A DNA stretch of 64,000 nucleotides, taken from positions 61,674 through 125,673 of the forward strand of contig CAYZZU010000002.1 of assembly GCA_964483105.1 (NCBI GenBank), in the 5' to 3' direction. The notes under the pieces are model-generated. The model saw only the letters and a program-made list of their open reading frames with translations, had not been told where the DNA came from and did no database searches. Numbering within the stretch: position 1 is the first letter of the stretch; the number at the start of each line of letters is the position of its first letter. This document shows positions 55,648 through 64,000 of the stretch, piece by piece. The stretch comes from CAYZZU01 sp964483105 (lineage in GTDB: Bacteria; CG2-30-53-67). The translations under genes and the position numbers were made by a program.

Positions 55648-55713
55648 AGACCCCATGATCCAGGAAGGTCCTTTCTCACGCATGCCGACCTTCTTACCCC
55701 GGCATTTAAAGGT

Positions 55714-55742
55714 TTGACAACACCCCGGACACCCGTTAGAAT
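55714..55742 (+). promoter_or_regulatory. Sigma-70 promoter of the oligopeptide transporter operon, leaderless arrangement
   Basis: TTGACA, 17-bp spacer and TAGAAT, followed by eight bases to the ATG at 55751. This is near consensus, with no ribosome-binding site for the first gene. Confidence 0.65.
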
Positions 55743-55750
55743 CAATTTGA

Positions 55751-57283
55751 ATGATGAAACGGCCATTCCTTCTCGCAATCCTCCTGATCCATGTGTTGTT
55801 CGCATGCAGATCGAGCGAAATTCCGCCCGACACAGTGGTCATCGGTATCGAATCGGCCCCGACCAACCTGGACCCGCGCCTGGCCACGGACGCCAACTCC
55901 TCACGCATTCTCGGCCTGATTTTCAACGGCCTGGTCCGCCAGGATTCCAAAGGTCGGCTCCTTCCCGACCTGGCGGACCGGTGGACGATCCAGGATTCCC
56001 GTACTTATCTCTTCCACTTAAGAAAAGGCGTACATTTCCATAACGGTGCCCTCCTCTCTTCACGGGATGTCAAATATACCATAGACTCCATCCTCGATCC
56101 AGCCACGGGTTCCCCCCACCGGAGCACCTATGAAATGATTGAATCGATCGAAACACCGGACGATGATACCGTCCTTTTCCGCCTCAAGGAACCTTTCGCC
56201 CCGTTTCTCCTCTCGATGACCATGGGAATCCTGCCCCGGAAGGAGACATCCCGAAAGAAAGACCGCTTCGCAAGCAACCCGGTCGGGACGGGTCCTTTTC
56301 GGCTGAAAGAATCCAGGCCGGGTGAAAGCTATACGCTTGCCGCCAATCCAGCCTATTTTGGAGGCCCTCCGAAACTCAAGAAAGTCATCTTCAAGATCAT
56401 TTCCGACAGCACAGTCCGCTTCCTGGAGATGCGGAAGGGAACAATCAACCTGCTGATCAACGGGATCGAGCTCGATTACATCCCGCTGGTTCGTAGAAAC
56501 CCGGACCTGAAAACCGTGACCAGTCCAGGCGTTAATTACTCCTATATCGGTTTGAATCTGACCGATCCGATTCTGAAAAAACGGGCGGTCCGCCGGGCGA
56601 TCGCACAGGCGATCGACCGAAAAGCAATCATCCGTTACTTGCTCAAGGGCACCGCACACTCAGCTACCGGGCTTCTCTCTCCCATGAACTGGGCCTACAA
56701 CGGGAACGTCACCACCTGCGACTGGAACCCGGATCAGAGCAAACGGTTGCTGGACCGGGCGGGTTATCCCGACCCGGACGGAGACGGCCCCGAAACCCGT
56801 TTCACCCTGACCCTCAAGACCTCCGAGGATGCGTTGCGCAAGCGGATTGCGGCAGTCCTGCAACAACAACTCCGAAAGGTCGGGATCGGACTTCAAATAG
56901 AGTCCTATGAGTGGGGAACCTTTTACGGGGATATCAAATCGGGCAACTTCCAGCTCTATACCCTCTCCTGGGTCGGGATCACAGAACCGGACATCTATTA
57001 CTATATCTTTTATTCCGGGAATACCCCCCCGCGCGGCGCGAATCGAGGTCGTTATTCCAACCCGGAGATGGATGACCTTCTGATCCGAGCAAGGCATACA
57101 CTGAATCCATCCAGAAGAAAAAAATACTATGCCCGGATTCAGGAAATCCTGGCAAGAGATCTCCCCTATATATCACTCTGGTACTACGACAACATCGCTG
57201 TGATGCGGAAAAACCTGCACGGTTTTGCCCTCGATCCCAGAGGGGACCTTTTTTCACTGAAGGATGCATGGATCGCGAAATGA
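55751..57283 (+). CDS. Oligopeptide/dipeptide ABC transporter binding lipoprotein
   Basis: 510 residues from the ATG at 55751 (ATGATG; 55754 equally likely). The lipobox VLFAC follows a short signal. The body is the DppA/OppA fold (ESAPTNLDPRLATDANS, LFNGLVRQDSKG-like and LRKGVHFHNGALLSSRDV). Substrate is probably di- or oligopeptides, but could be other compounds bound by SBP family 5. Two permease genes follow; the ATPase genes are not in the window. Confidence 0.93.
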   Translation: MMKRPFLLAILLIHVLFACRSSEIPPDTVVIGIESAPTNLDPRLATDANSSRILGLIFNGLVRQDSKGRLLPDLADRWTIQDSRTYLFHLRKGVHFHNGALLSSRDVKYTIDSILDPATGSPHRSTYEMIESIETPDDDTVLFRLKEPFAPFLLSMTMGILPRKETSRKKDRFASNPVGTGPFRLKESRPGESYTLAANPAYFGGPPKLKKVIFKIISDSTVRFLEMRKGTINLLINGIELDYIPLVRRNPDLKTVTSPGVNYSYIGLNLTDPILKKRAVRRAIAQAIDRKAIIRYLLKGTAHSATGLLSPMNWAYNGNVTTCDWNPDQSKRLLDRAGYPDPDGDGPETRFTLTLKTSEDALRKRIAAVLQQQLRKVGIGLQIESYEWGTFYGDIKSGNFQLYTLSWVGITEPDIYYYIFYSGNTPPRGANRGRYSNPEMDDLLIRARHTLNPSRRKKYYARIQEILARDLPYISLWYYDNIAVMRKNLHGFALDPRGDLFSLKDAWIAK

Positions 57284-57301
57284 CCGTGCAAATCGTTCCA
57301 G

Positions 57302-57313
57302 CCGTTTAAACGG
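57302..57313. repeat. CCGTTTAAACGG palindrome
   Basis: A perfect 12-bp palindrome between the binding-protein and permease genes, related to those at 25443 and 63364. Confidence 0.5.
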
Positions 57314-57379
57314 TTAGCGGTTTGAACTGCTTGAACTTCATCCGGATCACGAAACCGGTGAACCATAGGAGGGCACGGG

Positions 57380-58318
57380 TTGTCCCGTTACATCGTCAAG
57401 AGACTCTTCTTGTTACTCCCCGTCGTCTTCGGTGTGGTCACGCTGGTCTTTTTCCTGATCCATCTGATTCCAGGAGATCCCGTGGAGGTCATGCTCGGAG
57501 AACAAGCTCGGGTCGCTGACCGGGAGGCCCTGCGGCATGCCCTCCATCTCGATCGTCCACTTTCGGAACAGTACGCCCGATATCTCGAGGGTCTGGTCCG
57601 GGGCGACCTGGGCGAATCGGTCCATACCAGGAAACCGGTCCTCAAGACCATCCTTCGCCGGTTCCCGGCCACTCTGATCCTCACGCTGGCTTCCATGCTG
57701 GTGGCCGTCCTGATTGCCATTCCCCTTGGAATTGCCTCGGCCACCCGGCAGTATTCGATCATCGACAACGCCTCCATGTTCTTCGCACTCCTTGGAATCT
57801 CCATGCCCAACTTCTGGCTGGGCCCCCTTCTGATTCTTCTTTTCTCCATCCGGTTAGGCTGGCTTCCCGTATCGGGGACAGGAGGGCTCGCCCATCTGGT
57901 GCTCCCCGCCATCACCCTCGGTACCGCCCTCGCCGCGATCCTGACCCGCATGACGAGGGCGAACATGCTCGAAGTCATCCGGAAGCAATACATCCTGACC
58001 GCGCGTGCCAAGGGACTCCGTGAACGGACGGTCCTCTACAAGCACGCTCTCCGGAACGCACTGGTCCCGCTCATCACGATTCTCGGACTCCAGTTCGGAG
58101 CTCTCCTCTCGGGGTCCATTATCACCGAGACGATCTTTTCCTGGCCGGGCATAGGACGTCTGATCATCGAGGCCGTCAATCGGCGGGATTACCCTGTGGT
58201 GCAGGGCTGCGTCCTCCTGATTTCACTCTCGTACGTCCTGGTCAACCTGGCCACCGATCTCTTCTATGGAATTGCCGATCCGCGGATCCGGTTGGGAGGG
58301 ACAAAGGATCATGTCTAA
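57380..58318 (+). CDS. DppB/OppB-type permease
   Basis: 312 residues from a TTG start at 57380 with AGGAGG seven bases upstream. Six membrane helices, the family start RYIVKRLFLLLPVV, and the EAA loop around RAKGLRERTVLYKHALRNALVP. It forms the inner-membrane pore with the DppC-type protein encoded by the overlapping next gene. Confidence 0.95.
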   Translation: MSRYIVKRLFLLLPVVFGVVTLVFFLIHLIPGDPVEVMLGEQARVADREALRHALHLDRPLSEQYARYLEGLVRGDLGESVHTRKPVLKTILRRFPATLILTLASMLVAVLIAIPLGIASATRQYSIIDNASMFFALLGISMPNFWLGPLLILLFSIRLGWLPVSGTGGLAHLVLPAITLGTALAAILTRMTRANMLEVIRKQYILTARAKGLRERTVLYKHALRNALVPLITILGLQFGALLSGSIITETIFSWPGIGRLIIEAVNRRDYPVVQGCVLLISLSYVLVNLATDLFYGIADPRIRLGGTKDHV

Positions 58319-59117
58319 ACACCGTCTCGCCTGGATCGGATTCACGATCATTCTCCTGATGATCCTCTCGGCCGTGCTCGCACCCGTTCTCTCCCCTTAT
58401 CCCCCCGCATCGCTTGACCTTCCCGGTAACCTGGCAGGCCCCACCCTTTCGCACCCCCTGGGACAGGATAAACTCGGACGGGATATCCTGAGTCGGATCC
58501 TTTTCGGCAGTCGTGTCTCGGTCCGGGTCGGATTTCTGACCGTCGGAATTTCTCTCACGGTCGGACTCTTCTTCGGTTCTATCGCCGGATATGCGGGACA
58601 CTGGGTAGACGAATTCATTATGCGGGGGATCGACATCCTCATGGCCTTCCCGGGAATCCTGCTCGCCATCGCCATCAGCGCAGTTTTGGGACCATCGCTC
58701 AACCATGTAATCTTAGCTCTCTGCCTGACCGGATGGGTGGGCTATGCGCGGATTATCCGCGGCCAGATCCTGACTGTACGGGAACGGGAATACGTGCAGG
58801 CAGCCAGGGCGTCAGGCGCGGGTCCTTTCCGGATTCTCAGCCACCACATCCTGCCGAACACGATGGCACCGATCATCGTAGAGGCCACCTTCGGCCTCGC
58901 CTCCGCGATCCTTTCCGAGGCAGGCCTCTCCTTCCTCGGGTTAGGGACACAACCCCCTACTCCTTCCTGGGGTGCCATGCTCAATGAAGGGAGTCACTTC
59001 ATGCTGATCGCCCCACACCTCACGATCTTCCCCGGCTTGGCCATCATGCTGGTGGTTCTGGGCTTTAATTTCCTCGGAGACGGTTTAAGGGACTGGATGG
59101 ACGTGCAGAAAGGCTGA
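58311..59117 (+). CDS. DppC/OppC-type permease
   Basis: 268 residues from the ATG at 58311, overlapping the first permease by eight bases. Family features: HPLGQDKLGRDILSRILFGSRVS and the EAA-like AARASGAGPFRILSHHILPNTM. It pairs with the DppB-type permease. No ATPase genes follow before the rRNA operon, so the ATPase must come from elsewhere or the set has lost it. Confidence 0.95.
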   Translation: MSKHRLAWIGFTIILLMILSAVLAPVLSPYPPASLDLPGNLAGPTLSHPLGQDKLGRDILSRILFGSRVSVRVGFLTVGISLTVGLFFGSIAGYAGHWVDEFIMRGIDILMAFPGILLAIAISAVLGPSLNHVILALCLTGWVGYARIIRGQILTVREREYVQAARASGAGPFRILSHHILPNTMAPIIVEATFGLASAILSEAGLSFLGLGTQPPTPSWGAMLNEGSHFMLIAPHLTIFPGLAIMLVVLGFNFLGDGLRDWMDVQKG

Positions 59118-59210
59118 AACGGGGAATTCGAAAATAGGAATTGGTTAAAAAAATTTTTTGCTCTTTACCAATTCCCAATTTTTATTTTCTAATTCCCAAT
59201 TCTCCGTTTC
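59116..59210. repeat. Long imperfect AT-rich inverted repeat downstream of 5S
   Basis: GAAACGGGGAATT...AGGAATTGGTTAAA (59116-59149) pairs with TTTACCAATTCCC...CCGTTTC (59164-59210). A related element, again with AGGAATTGGT, occurs at 59404-59478 on the other side of the 5S gene. Confidence 0.65.
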
Positions 59211-59225
59211 CTCCAAAAAAGCAAA

Positions 59226-59268
59226 CCAAAAAGGCCACTCACCTCTTTTTAAAGAGGTGAGTGGCCTT
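59226..59268 (-). terminator. rRNA operon terminator
   Basis: On the minus strand AAGGCCACTCACCTCTTT and its complement form an 18-bp stem with a short TT/AA centre, followed by a T-rich stretch. It lies ten bases beyond the 5S gene. Confidence 0.85.
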
Positions 59269-59276
59269 CAATTTAA

Positions 59277-59388
<112 letters not shown>

Positions 59389-59403
59389 AAAACTCTAAAG
59401 CAG

Positions 59404-59478
59404 AAACTGGAAACTGGAAAATAGGAATTGGTAAAAGATTTTTGTTCTTTCTAATTTCCAATTGCTAATTTCTGCAGT
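59404..59478. repeat. AT-rich inverted repeat between 23S and 5S
   Basis: CAGAAACTGGAAACTGG...AGGAATTGG pairs imperfectly with CCAATTGCTAATTTCTG. Same family as 59116-59210. Confidence 0.6.
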
Positions 59479-59632
59479 TACTGGCAAACTGAACTAAAAG
59501 CAAATTAAATGGTCAAGTCTCACGACCGATTAGTACTGGTTAGCTCAATCCCTCACAGGACTTACACACCCAGCCTATCAACCTCGTAGTCTTCGAGGGG
59601 TCTTCAGGGGCCCGAAGGCCCAGGGAGATCTT

Positions 59633-59685
<53 letters not shown>

Positions 59686-59837
59686 GTAGCTACCCAGCGA
59701 TGCCACTGGCGTGACAACTGGAACACCAGAGGTTCGTCCATTCCGGTCCTCTCGTACTAGGAACAGCTCTTCTCAAATCTCCTGCGCCCACGGCAGATAG
59801 GGACCGAACTGTCTCACGACGTTCTAAACCCAACTCA

Positions 59838-59873
<36 letters not shown>

Positions 59874-59887
59874 AACCTGCTTCAGCT

Positions 59888-59993
<106 letters not shown>

Positions 59994-60433
59994 CGGCCCT
60001 TCCATACGGAACCGCCGGATCACTAAGACCTGGTTTCCCACCTGCTCGAGATGTCTCTCTCGCAGTCAAGCTCCCTTTTGCCTTTACACTCTACGGCTGA
60101 TTTCCGACCAGCCTGAGGGAACCTTCGCGCGCCTCCGTTACACTTTGGGAGGCGACCGCCCCAGTCAAACTACCCACCAGACAGTGTCCCTGACCCGGAT
60201 AACGGGTCCAGGTTAGAACCCTAGAACAGCAAGGGTGGTATTTCAAGGTTGGCTCCACCGAAACTGGCGTCCCGGCTTCATTGCCTCCCACCTATCCTAC
60301 ACATGCTGGCCCAAGATTCACTGCCAAGCTGTAGTAAAGGTGCACAGGGTCTTTCCGTCTTGCCGCGGGTAGCCGGCATTTGCACCGGCAATTCAATTTC
60401 ACCGAGTCCCTGGTTGAGACAGCGCGGGAATCG

Positions 60434-60480
<47 letters not shown>

Positions 60481-61109
60481 CGGTTCATCCTAACTGTTTC
60501 CAGAAAGGCCGGACTTTATCTTGACCGCCCACGATTCATCTGAGAGGCAATGCGCCGAATCTCTTCGAGCCCTTCCTCTTTCAGATGTCCACCCGCCTCC
60601 ATGATCAGAAGAATCCGTCTGAATTTCTGAAAATCCTGACGTTTCTTCGTTTTCAGCGAATGTTTTTCGAAGAATGGAATAATCTGCTTCAGCAGATGTT
60701 CGAGCTTGCGAACCCGATAAGCCATCCGATCGCCGTGGTTTCTTCGAACCACACCGCATCGGAAATAGCTCTTCAGGGCATGAAGGATCTGGATGTCTCG
60801 CTCATGCTGCACGACGGTGAACTCAGGCAAGACCTGATATCCAGCCGTCATATCGGGATGTTCATTGATCCCGATATAGAAACACCCTTCCCCATCCACA
60901 AACCCTGTAATCCACTGTGCATCTAAGTCCATCCGGCAGTCCTGAACGTAAAGTCTCTGAGGGTTCCCCCGGCTTATGCCGGAGGCCTTCCCTGCGGATT
61001 GTCCCCATGTCCGACGGATTTTTACTGCCCCTCGCTGGGACGAGTACCGATCGGCTGTGGAGGAGTTTCCCGCATATGGTCCAGTTTTACTAAGGCTGCG
61101 CGATATTCA
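60481..61109 (-). other. Group I intron in 23S rRNA at the position equivalent to E. coli U1931
   Basis: Sequence before the intron ends CCTAAGGT and continues after it with AGCGAAATTCC, so the intact junction CCTAAGGT/AGCGAAAT is recovered. Intron position 13-19 GCCTTAG pairs with exon CTAAGGT to give P1 with a U-G pair at the splice site. R element GACTTTA pairs with S element TAAAGTC to give P7, and the intron ends in G. A LAGLIDADG gene fills P8. Insertion at L1931 is known in Thermotoga 23S rRNA introns. Confidence 0.93.
60516..60932 (-). CDS. LAGLIDADG homing endonuclease encoded in the intron
   Basis: 138 residues, single-motif form (WITGFVDGEGCFYIG at 7-21), which works as a homodimer. 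It lies in P8 between the R and S elements. The stop codon TAA is within the S element AAGATAAAGTCC, so the C-terminus and the ribozyme core share bases. It probably cuts intron-less 23S genes near the insertion site. No frameshift or stop is seen, so it may be active. A ribosome-binding site is not obvious. Confidence 0.9.
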   Translation of the reverse strand: MDLDAQWITGFVDGEGCFYIGINEHPDMTAGYQVLPEFTVVQHERDIQILHALKSYFRCGVVRRNHGDRMAYRVRKLEHLLKQIIPFFEKHSLKTKKRQDFQKFRRILLIMEAGGHLKEEGLEEIRRIASQMNRGRSR

Positions 61110-61154
<45 letters not shown>

Positions 61155-61681
61155 GTTCAGAGCTTCGCCCAATAAATTGAACTAACCCCTCTCCTTAACC
61201 TTCCGGCACCGGGCAGGCGTCAGTCCCTATACTTCGTCTTGCGACTTTGCAGAGACCTGTGTTTTTAGTAAACAGTCGCTCCCGCCACTTTTTTGCAACT
61301 CTTCTCGGCTCCACGAGCGAATCGCTTCACCTAACAAGAGCACTCCTTCTCCCGAAGTTACGGAGTCATTTTGCAGAGTTCCTTAACCAGGGGTCTATCG
61401 AGCGCCTTAGGATACTCTCCTCACCTACCTGTGTCGGTTTACGGTACGGTCACCAGATGAATTCGCTACGAGGTTTTTCTCGGCAGCATGGGATCAACCA
61501 CTTTACGTCCGTCATGCGGACTCGTCATCACCTCTCAGAGTTTGGAATAAAATCCCGGATTTGCCTGGGATTTCCCCCTACAGGCTTGAACCCTGCAATC
61601 CAATCCAGGGCTGGCCTACCCTTCTGCGTCACCCCTTCACTCAAACACTCACCTAGTGGTACAGGAATATTAACCTGTTTC

Positions 61682-61714
<33 letters not shown>

Positions 61715-61955
61715 GCCGACTAACCCTACCCTGATTACCATTGAATAGGAAACCTTAGGTTTTCGGCGTTCCGGTTTCTCACCGGAATTATCGTTACTCA
61801 TGCCTGCATAATCTCTTCCGTACGGTCCACCGGTCCTCACGGTCCGACTTCACTCCCCACGGAATGCTCCCCTACCGACGACAATCTTCCGAAGAAAATC
61901 GTCATCCCGCAGCTTCGGTTATGAGCTTAAGCCCCGTTACATTTTCGGCGCAGAC

Positions 61956-61992
<37 letters not shown>

Positions 61993-61993
61993 A

Positions 61994-62031
<38 letters not shown>

Positions 62032-62588
62032 TTTCCACATCCTTTTCCACTTAGCTCATGATTAGGGACCTTAGCTGACGGTCTGGGCTGTTTCCCTCTC
62101 GACTACGGACCTTGTCACCCGCAGTCTGACTCCCATGATAGCAGTTGACGGCATTCGGAGTTTGGTTGGGGTTGGTAACCTGGTGAGGCCCCTAACCCAT
62201 CCAGTGCTCTACCTCCGTCACTGAATAACATGAGGCTATACCTAAATATATTTCGGGGAGAACCAGCTATTACCGAGTTTGATTGGCCTTTCACCCCTAT
62301 CCACAGCTCATCCAAAGTGTTTTCAACCACAACTGGTTCGGCCTTCCACGATGTGTTACCATCGCTTCAGCCTGGCCATGGATAGATCACCCGGCTTCGG
62401 GTCTACTCCATGCAACTTGACGCCCTATTAAGACTCGCTTTCGCTGCGGCTACGCTTCCGCTTAACCTTGCTACATAGAAGTAACTCGTAGGCTCATTAT
62501 GCAAAAGGCACGCCGTCGCACTGGACGAACCATAGTGCTTCGACACCTTGCAGACACACGGTTTCAGGTACTATTTCACTCCCCTCCC

Positions 62589-62635
<47 letters not shown>

Positions 62636-62636
62636 T

Positions 62637-62677
<41 letters not shown>

Positions 62678-62851
62678 CACAAGGTTCCACGTGCCCCGTG
62701 GTACTTGGGATCCCTCTAGAGTGCCTCAGGGTTTCGGCTACCGGACTGTCACCGTCTATGGTGCGCCTTTCCAGGTGCTTCACCTACCCATCAGCAATCC
62801 CATGTTGAGGTCCCGCAACCCCGTACCAATGTCTTGATACGGTTTAGGCTC

Positions 62852-62883
<32 letters not shown>

Positions 62884-63282
62884 TCATTTGATTTCTTTTC
62901 CTCGGGGTACTTAGATGTTTCAGTTCCCCCGGTTCGCCTCCATTGCCTATGTATTCAGCAATGGATGATCCCGTATGACCGGGACCGGGTTCTCCCATTC
63001 GGAAATCTCCGGGTCAAAGCCTGTTAGCGGCTCGCCGAAGCTTATCGCAGCTTACTACGTCCTTCATCGCCTCTTGATGCCAAGGCATCCACCGTATGCC
63101 CTACATAACTTGACCATCAATTTGCTTTTAGGTCAATTTACCCTAGTTCTCGGTGTTTTTTGTTTCGCCTGTCAAAGAACAACCCAGGCTTACGGCCTGG
63201 CGTGAGTTCCGGTTGTTAAGAACTCAGAGTTAAGAAACTGACAGCGGCACTTTCTCAACTCTAAATTCTCACCAGCCATTCC

Positions 63283-63358
63283 TGGTGGAGGATAGCGGGA
63301 TCGAACCGCTGACCTCCTGCGTGCAAGGCAGGCGCTCTCCCAGCTGAGCTAATCCCCC
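63283..63358 (-). tRNA. tRNA-Ala(TGC)
   Basis: 76 bases. Minus strand GGGGGATTAGCTCAGCTGGG, anticodon loop TTGCACG with TGC, GGTTCGATCCC T-arm and encoded CCA end. Confidence 0.97.
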
Positions 63359-63363
63359 TTTTT

Positions 63364-63400
63364 CAAACCGTTTAAACGGTTTAAACGGTTTGAACCGTTC
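63364..63400. repeat. Tandem CGTTTAAACGGTT palindromes between the tRNA genes
   Basis: The stretch repeats AAACCGTTTAAACGGTTT in overlapping form, then TGAACCGTTC. It is similar to palindromes at 25443 and 57302. Confidence 0.6.
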
Positions 63401-63405
63401 AATTA

Positions 63406-63482
<77 letters not shown>

Positions 63483-63647
63483 AAGCTCTGCCACCTTGTG
63501 TCCGGCCTTTTGCCCAGCCGGCAGTTACCCATACCGACCTTCCCGATCATTGGACCGGGACACTCCAACCAACTGAATCGTGTATCTTTTAGCCTGGCGG
63601 ATATCAACCTAGGATGTCGTCCTTCTCCATTTCGGATCAGGCGATGA

Positions 63648-64000
<353 letters not shown>

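Overview
The window is a bacterial chromosome segment from a Gram-negative organism: it has outer-membrane porins, TolC-type channels, an Mla-type lipid transport operon and Tat/Sec-exported proteins. The metabolic content points to a sulfur-oxidising chemolithotroph: periplasmic Sox proteins, a YeeE/TsuA-type thiosulfate transporter, TusA, and DsrE and OsmC family proteins. It also carries a copper/silver-type metal defence locus, a NIF-type Fe-S assembly pair, a glutaminyl-tRNA synthetase and a probable selenoprotein. I cannot place it to genus from sequence reading alone; only the 3' end of 16S rRNA lies in the window.

Layout. 1-3.3 kb (minus): a truncated M1-type peptidase and a hybrid histidine kinase. 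3.4-8.2 kb (minus): a six-gene operon yeeE-DUF302-thioredoxin-tolC-HlyD-tusA. 8.4-12.8 kb (minus): a sensory operon of a tandem PhnD-like binding protein, a membrane histidine kinase and an NtrC-type sigma-54 activator. 12.8-17.4 kb (minus): soxW-X-Y-Z-A-B, ending in a terminator immediately before the sensory operon. 18-19 kb (plus): a porin transcribed divergently from sox. 19-31.6 kb: chemoreceptor, glnS, amidohydrolase and peptidoglycan-turnover genes, flavodoxin, HD-GYP, and a YHS-domain/thioredoxin-reductase-like fusion. 31.8-36.3 kb (minus): copper P-type ATPase and nifUS. 36.9-50 kb (plus): OsmC-DsrE, two duplicated Cys-rich secreted proteins, a Met-rich protein, a selenoprotein, and a CusCBA-type efflux system with accessory YHS proteins. 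50-54.5 kb: a DUF2301 membrane protein and an mlaEFD operon. 54.5-59.1 kb: hemW and an oligopeptide ABC transporter. 59.3-64 kb (minus): the rRNA operon (16S-tRNA-Ile-tRNA-Ala-23S-5S), whose 23S gene holds a group I intron encoding a LAGLIDADG endonuclease.

How it fits together. Three promoters (yeeE operon, soxW-B operon, porin) have sigma-54 -24/-12 elements with GG-N10-GC spacing. Each has a copy of a 16-bp TGT-N10-ACA palindrome nearby or upstream. The only sigma-54 activator in the window lies between these operons, together with its own kinase and periplasmic binding protein. I infer a dedicated regulon in which an extracytoplasmic sulfur oxyanion is sensed and import, oxidation and outer-membrane passage are switched on together. 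A fourth, near-consensus sigma-54 promoter precedes OsmC-DsrE but has different palindromes.

Other notable points are the Sec-encoding UGA with a well-formed SECIS-like hairpin at 40.4 kb, the CxxC-less YHS/TrxR fusion, the intron whose endonuclease stop codon sits inside the P7 ribozyme core, and several sigma-70 promoters that place transcription starts at the start codon (apparent leaderless mRNAs).
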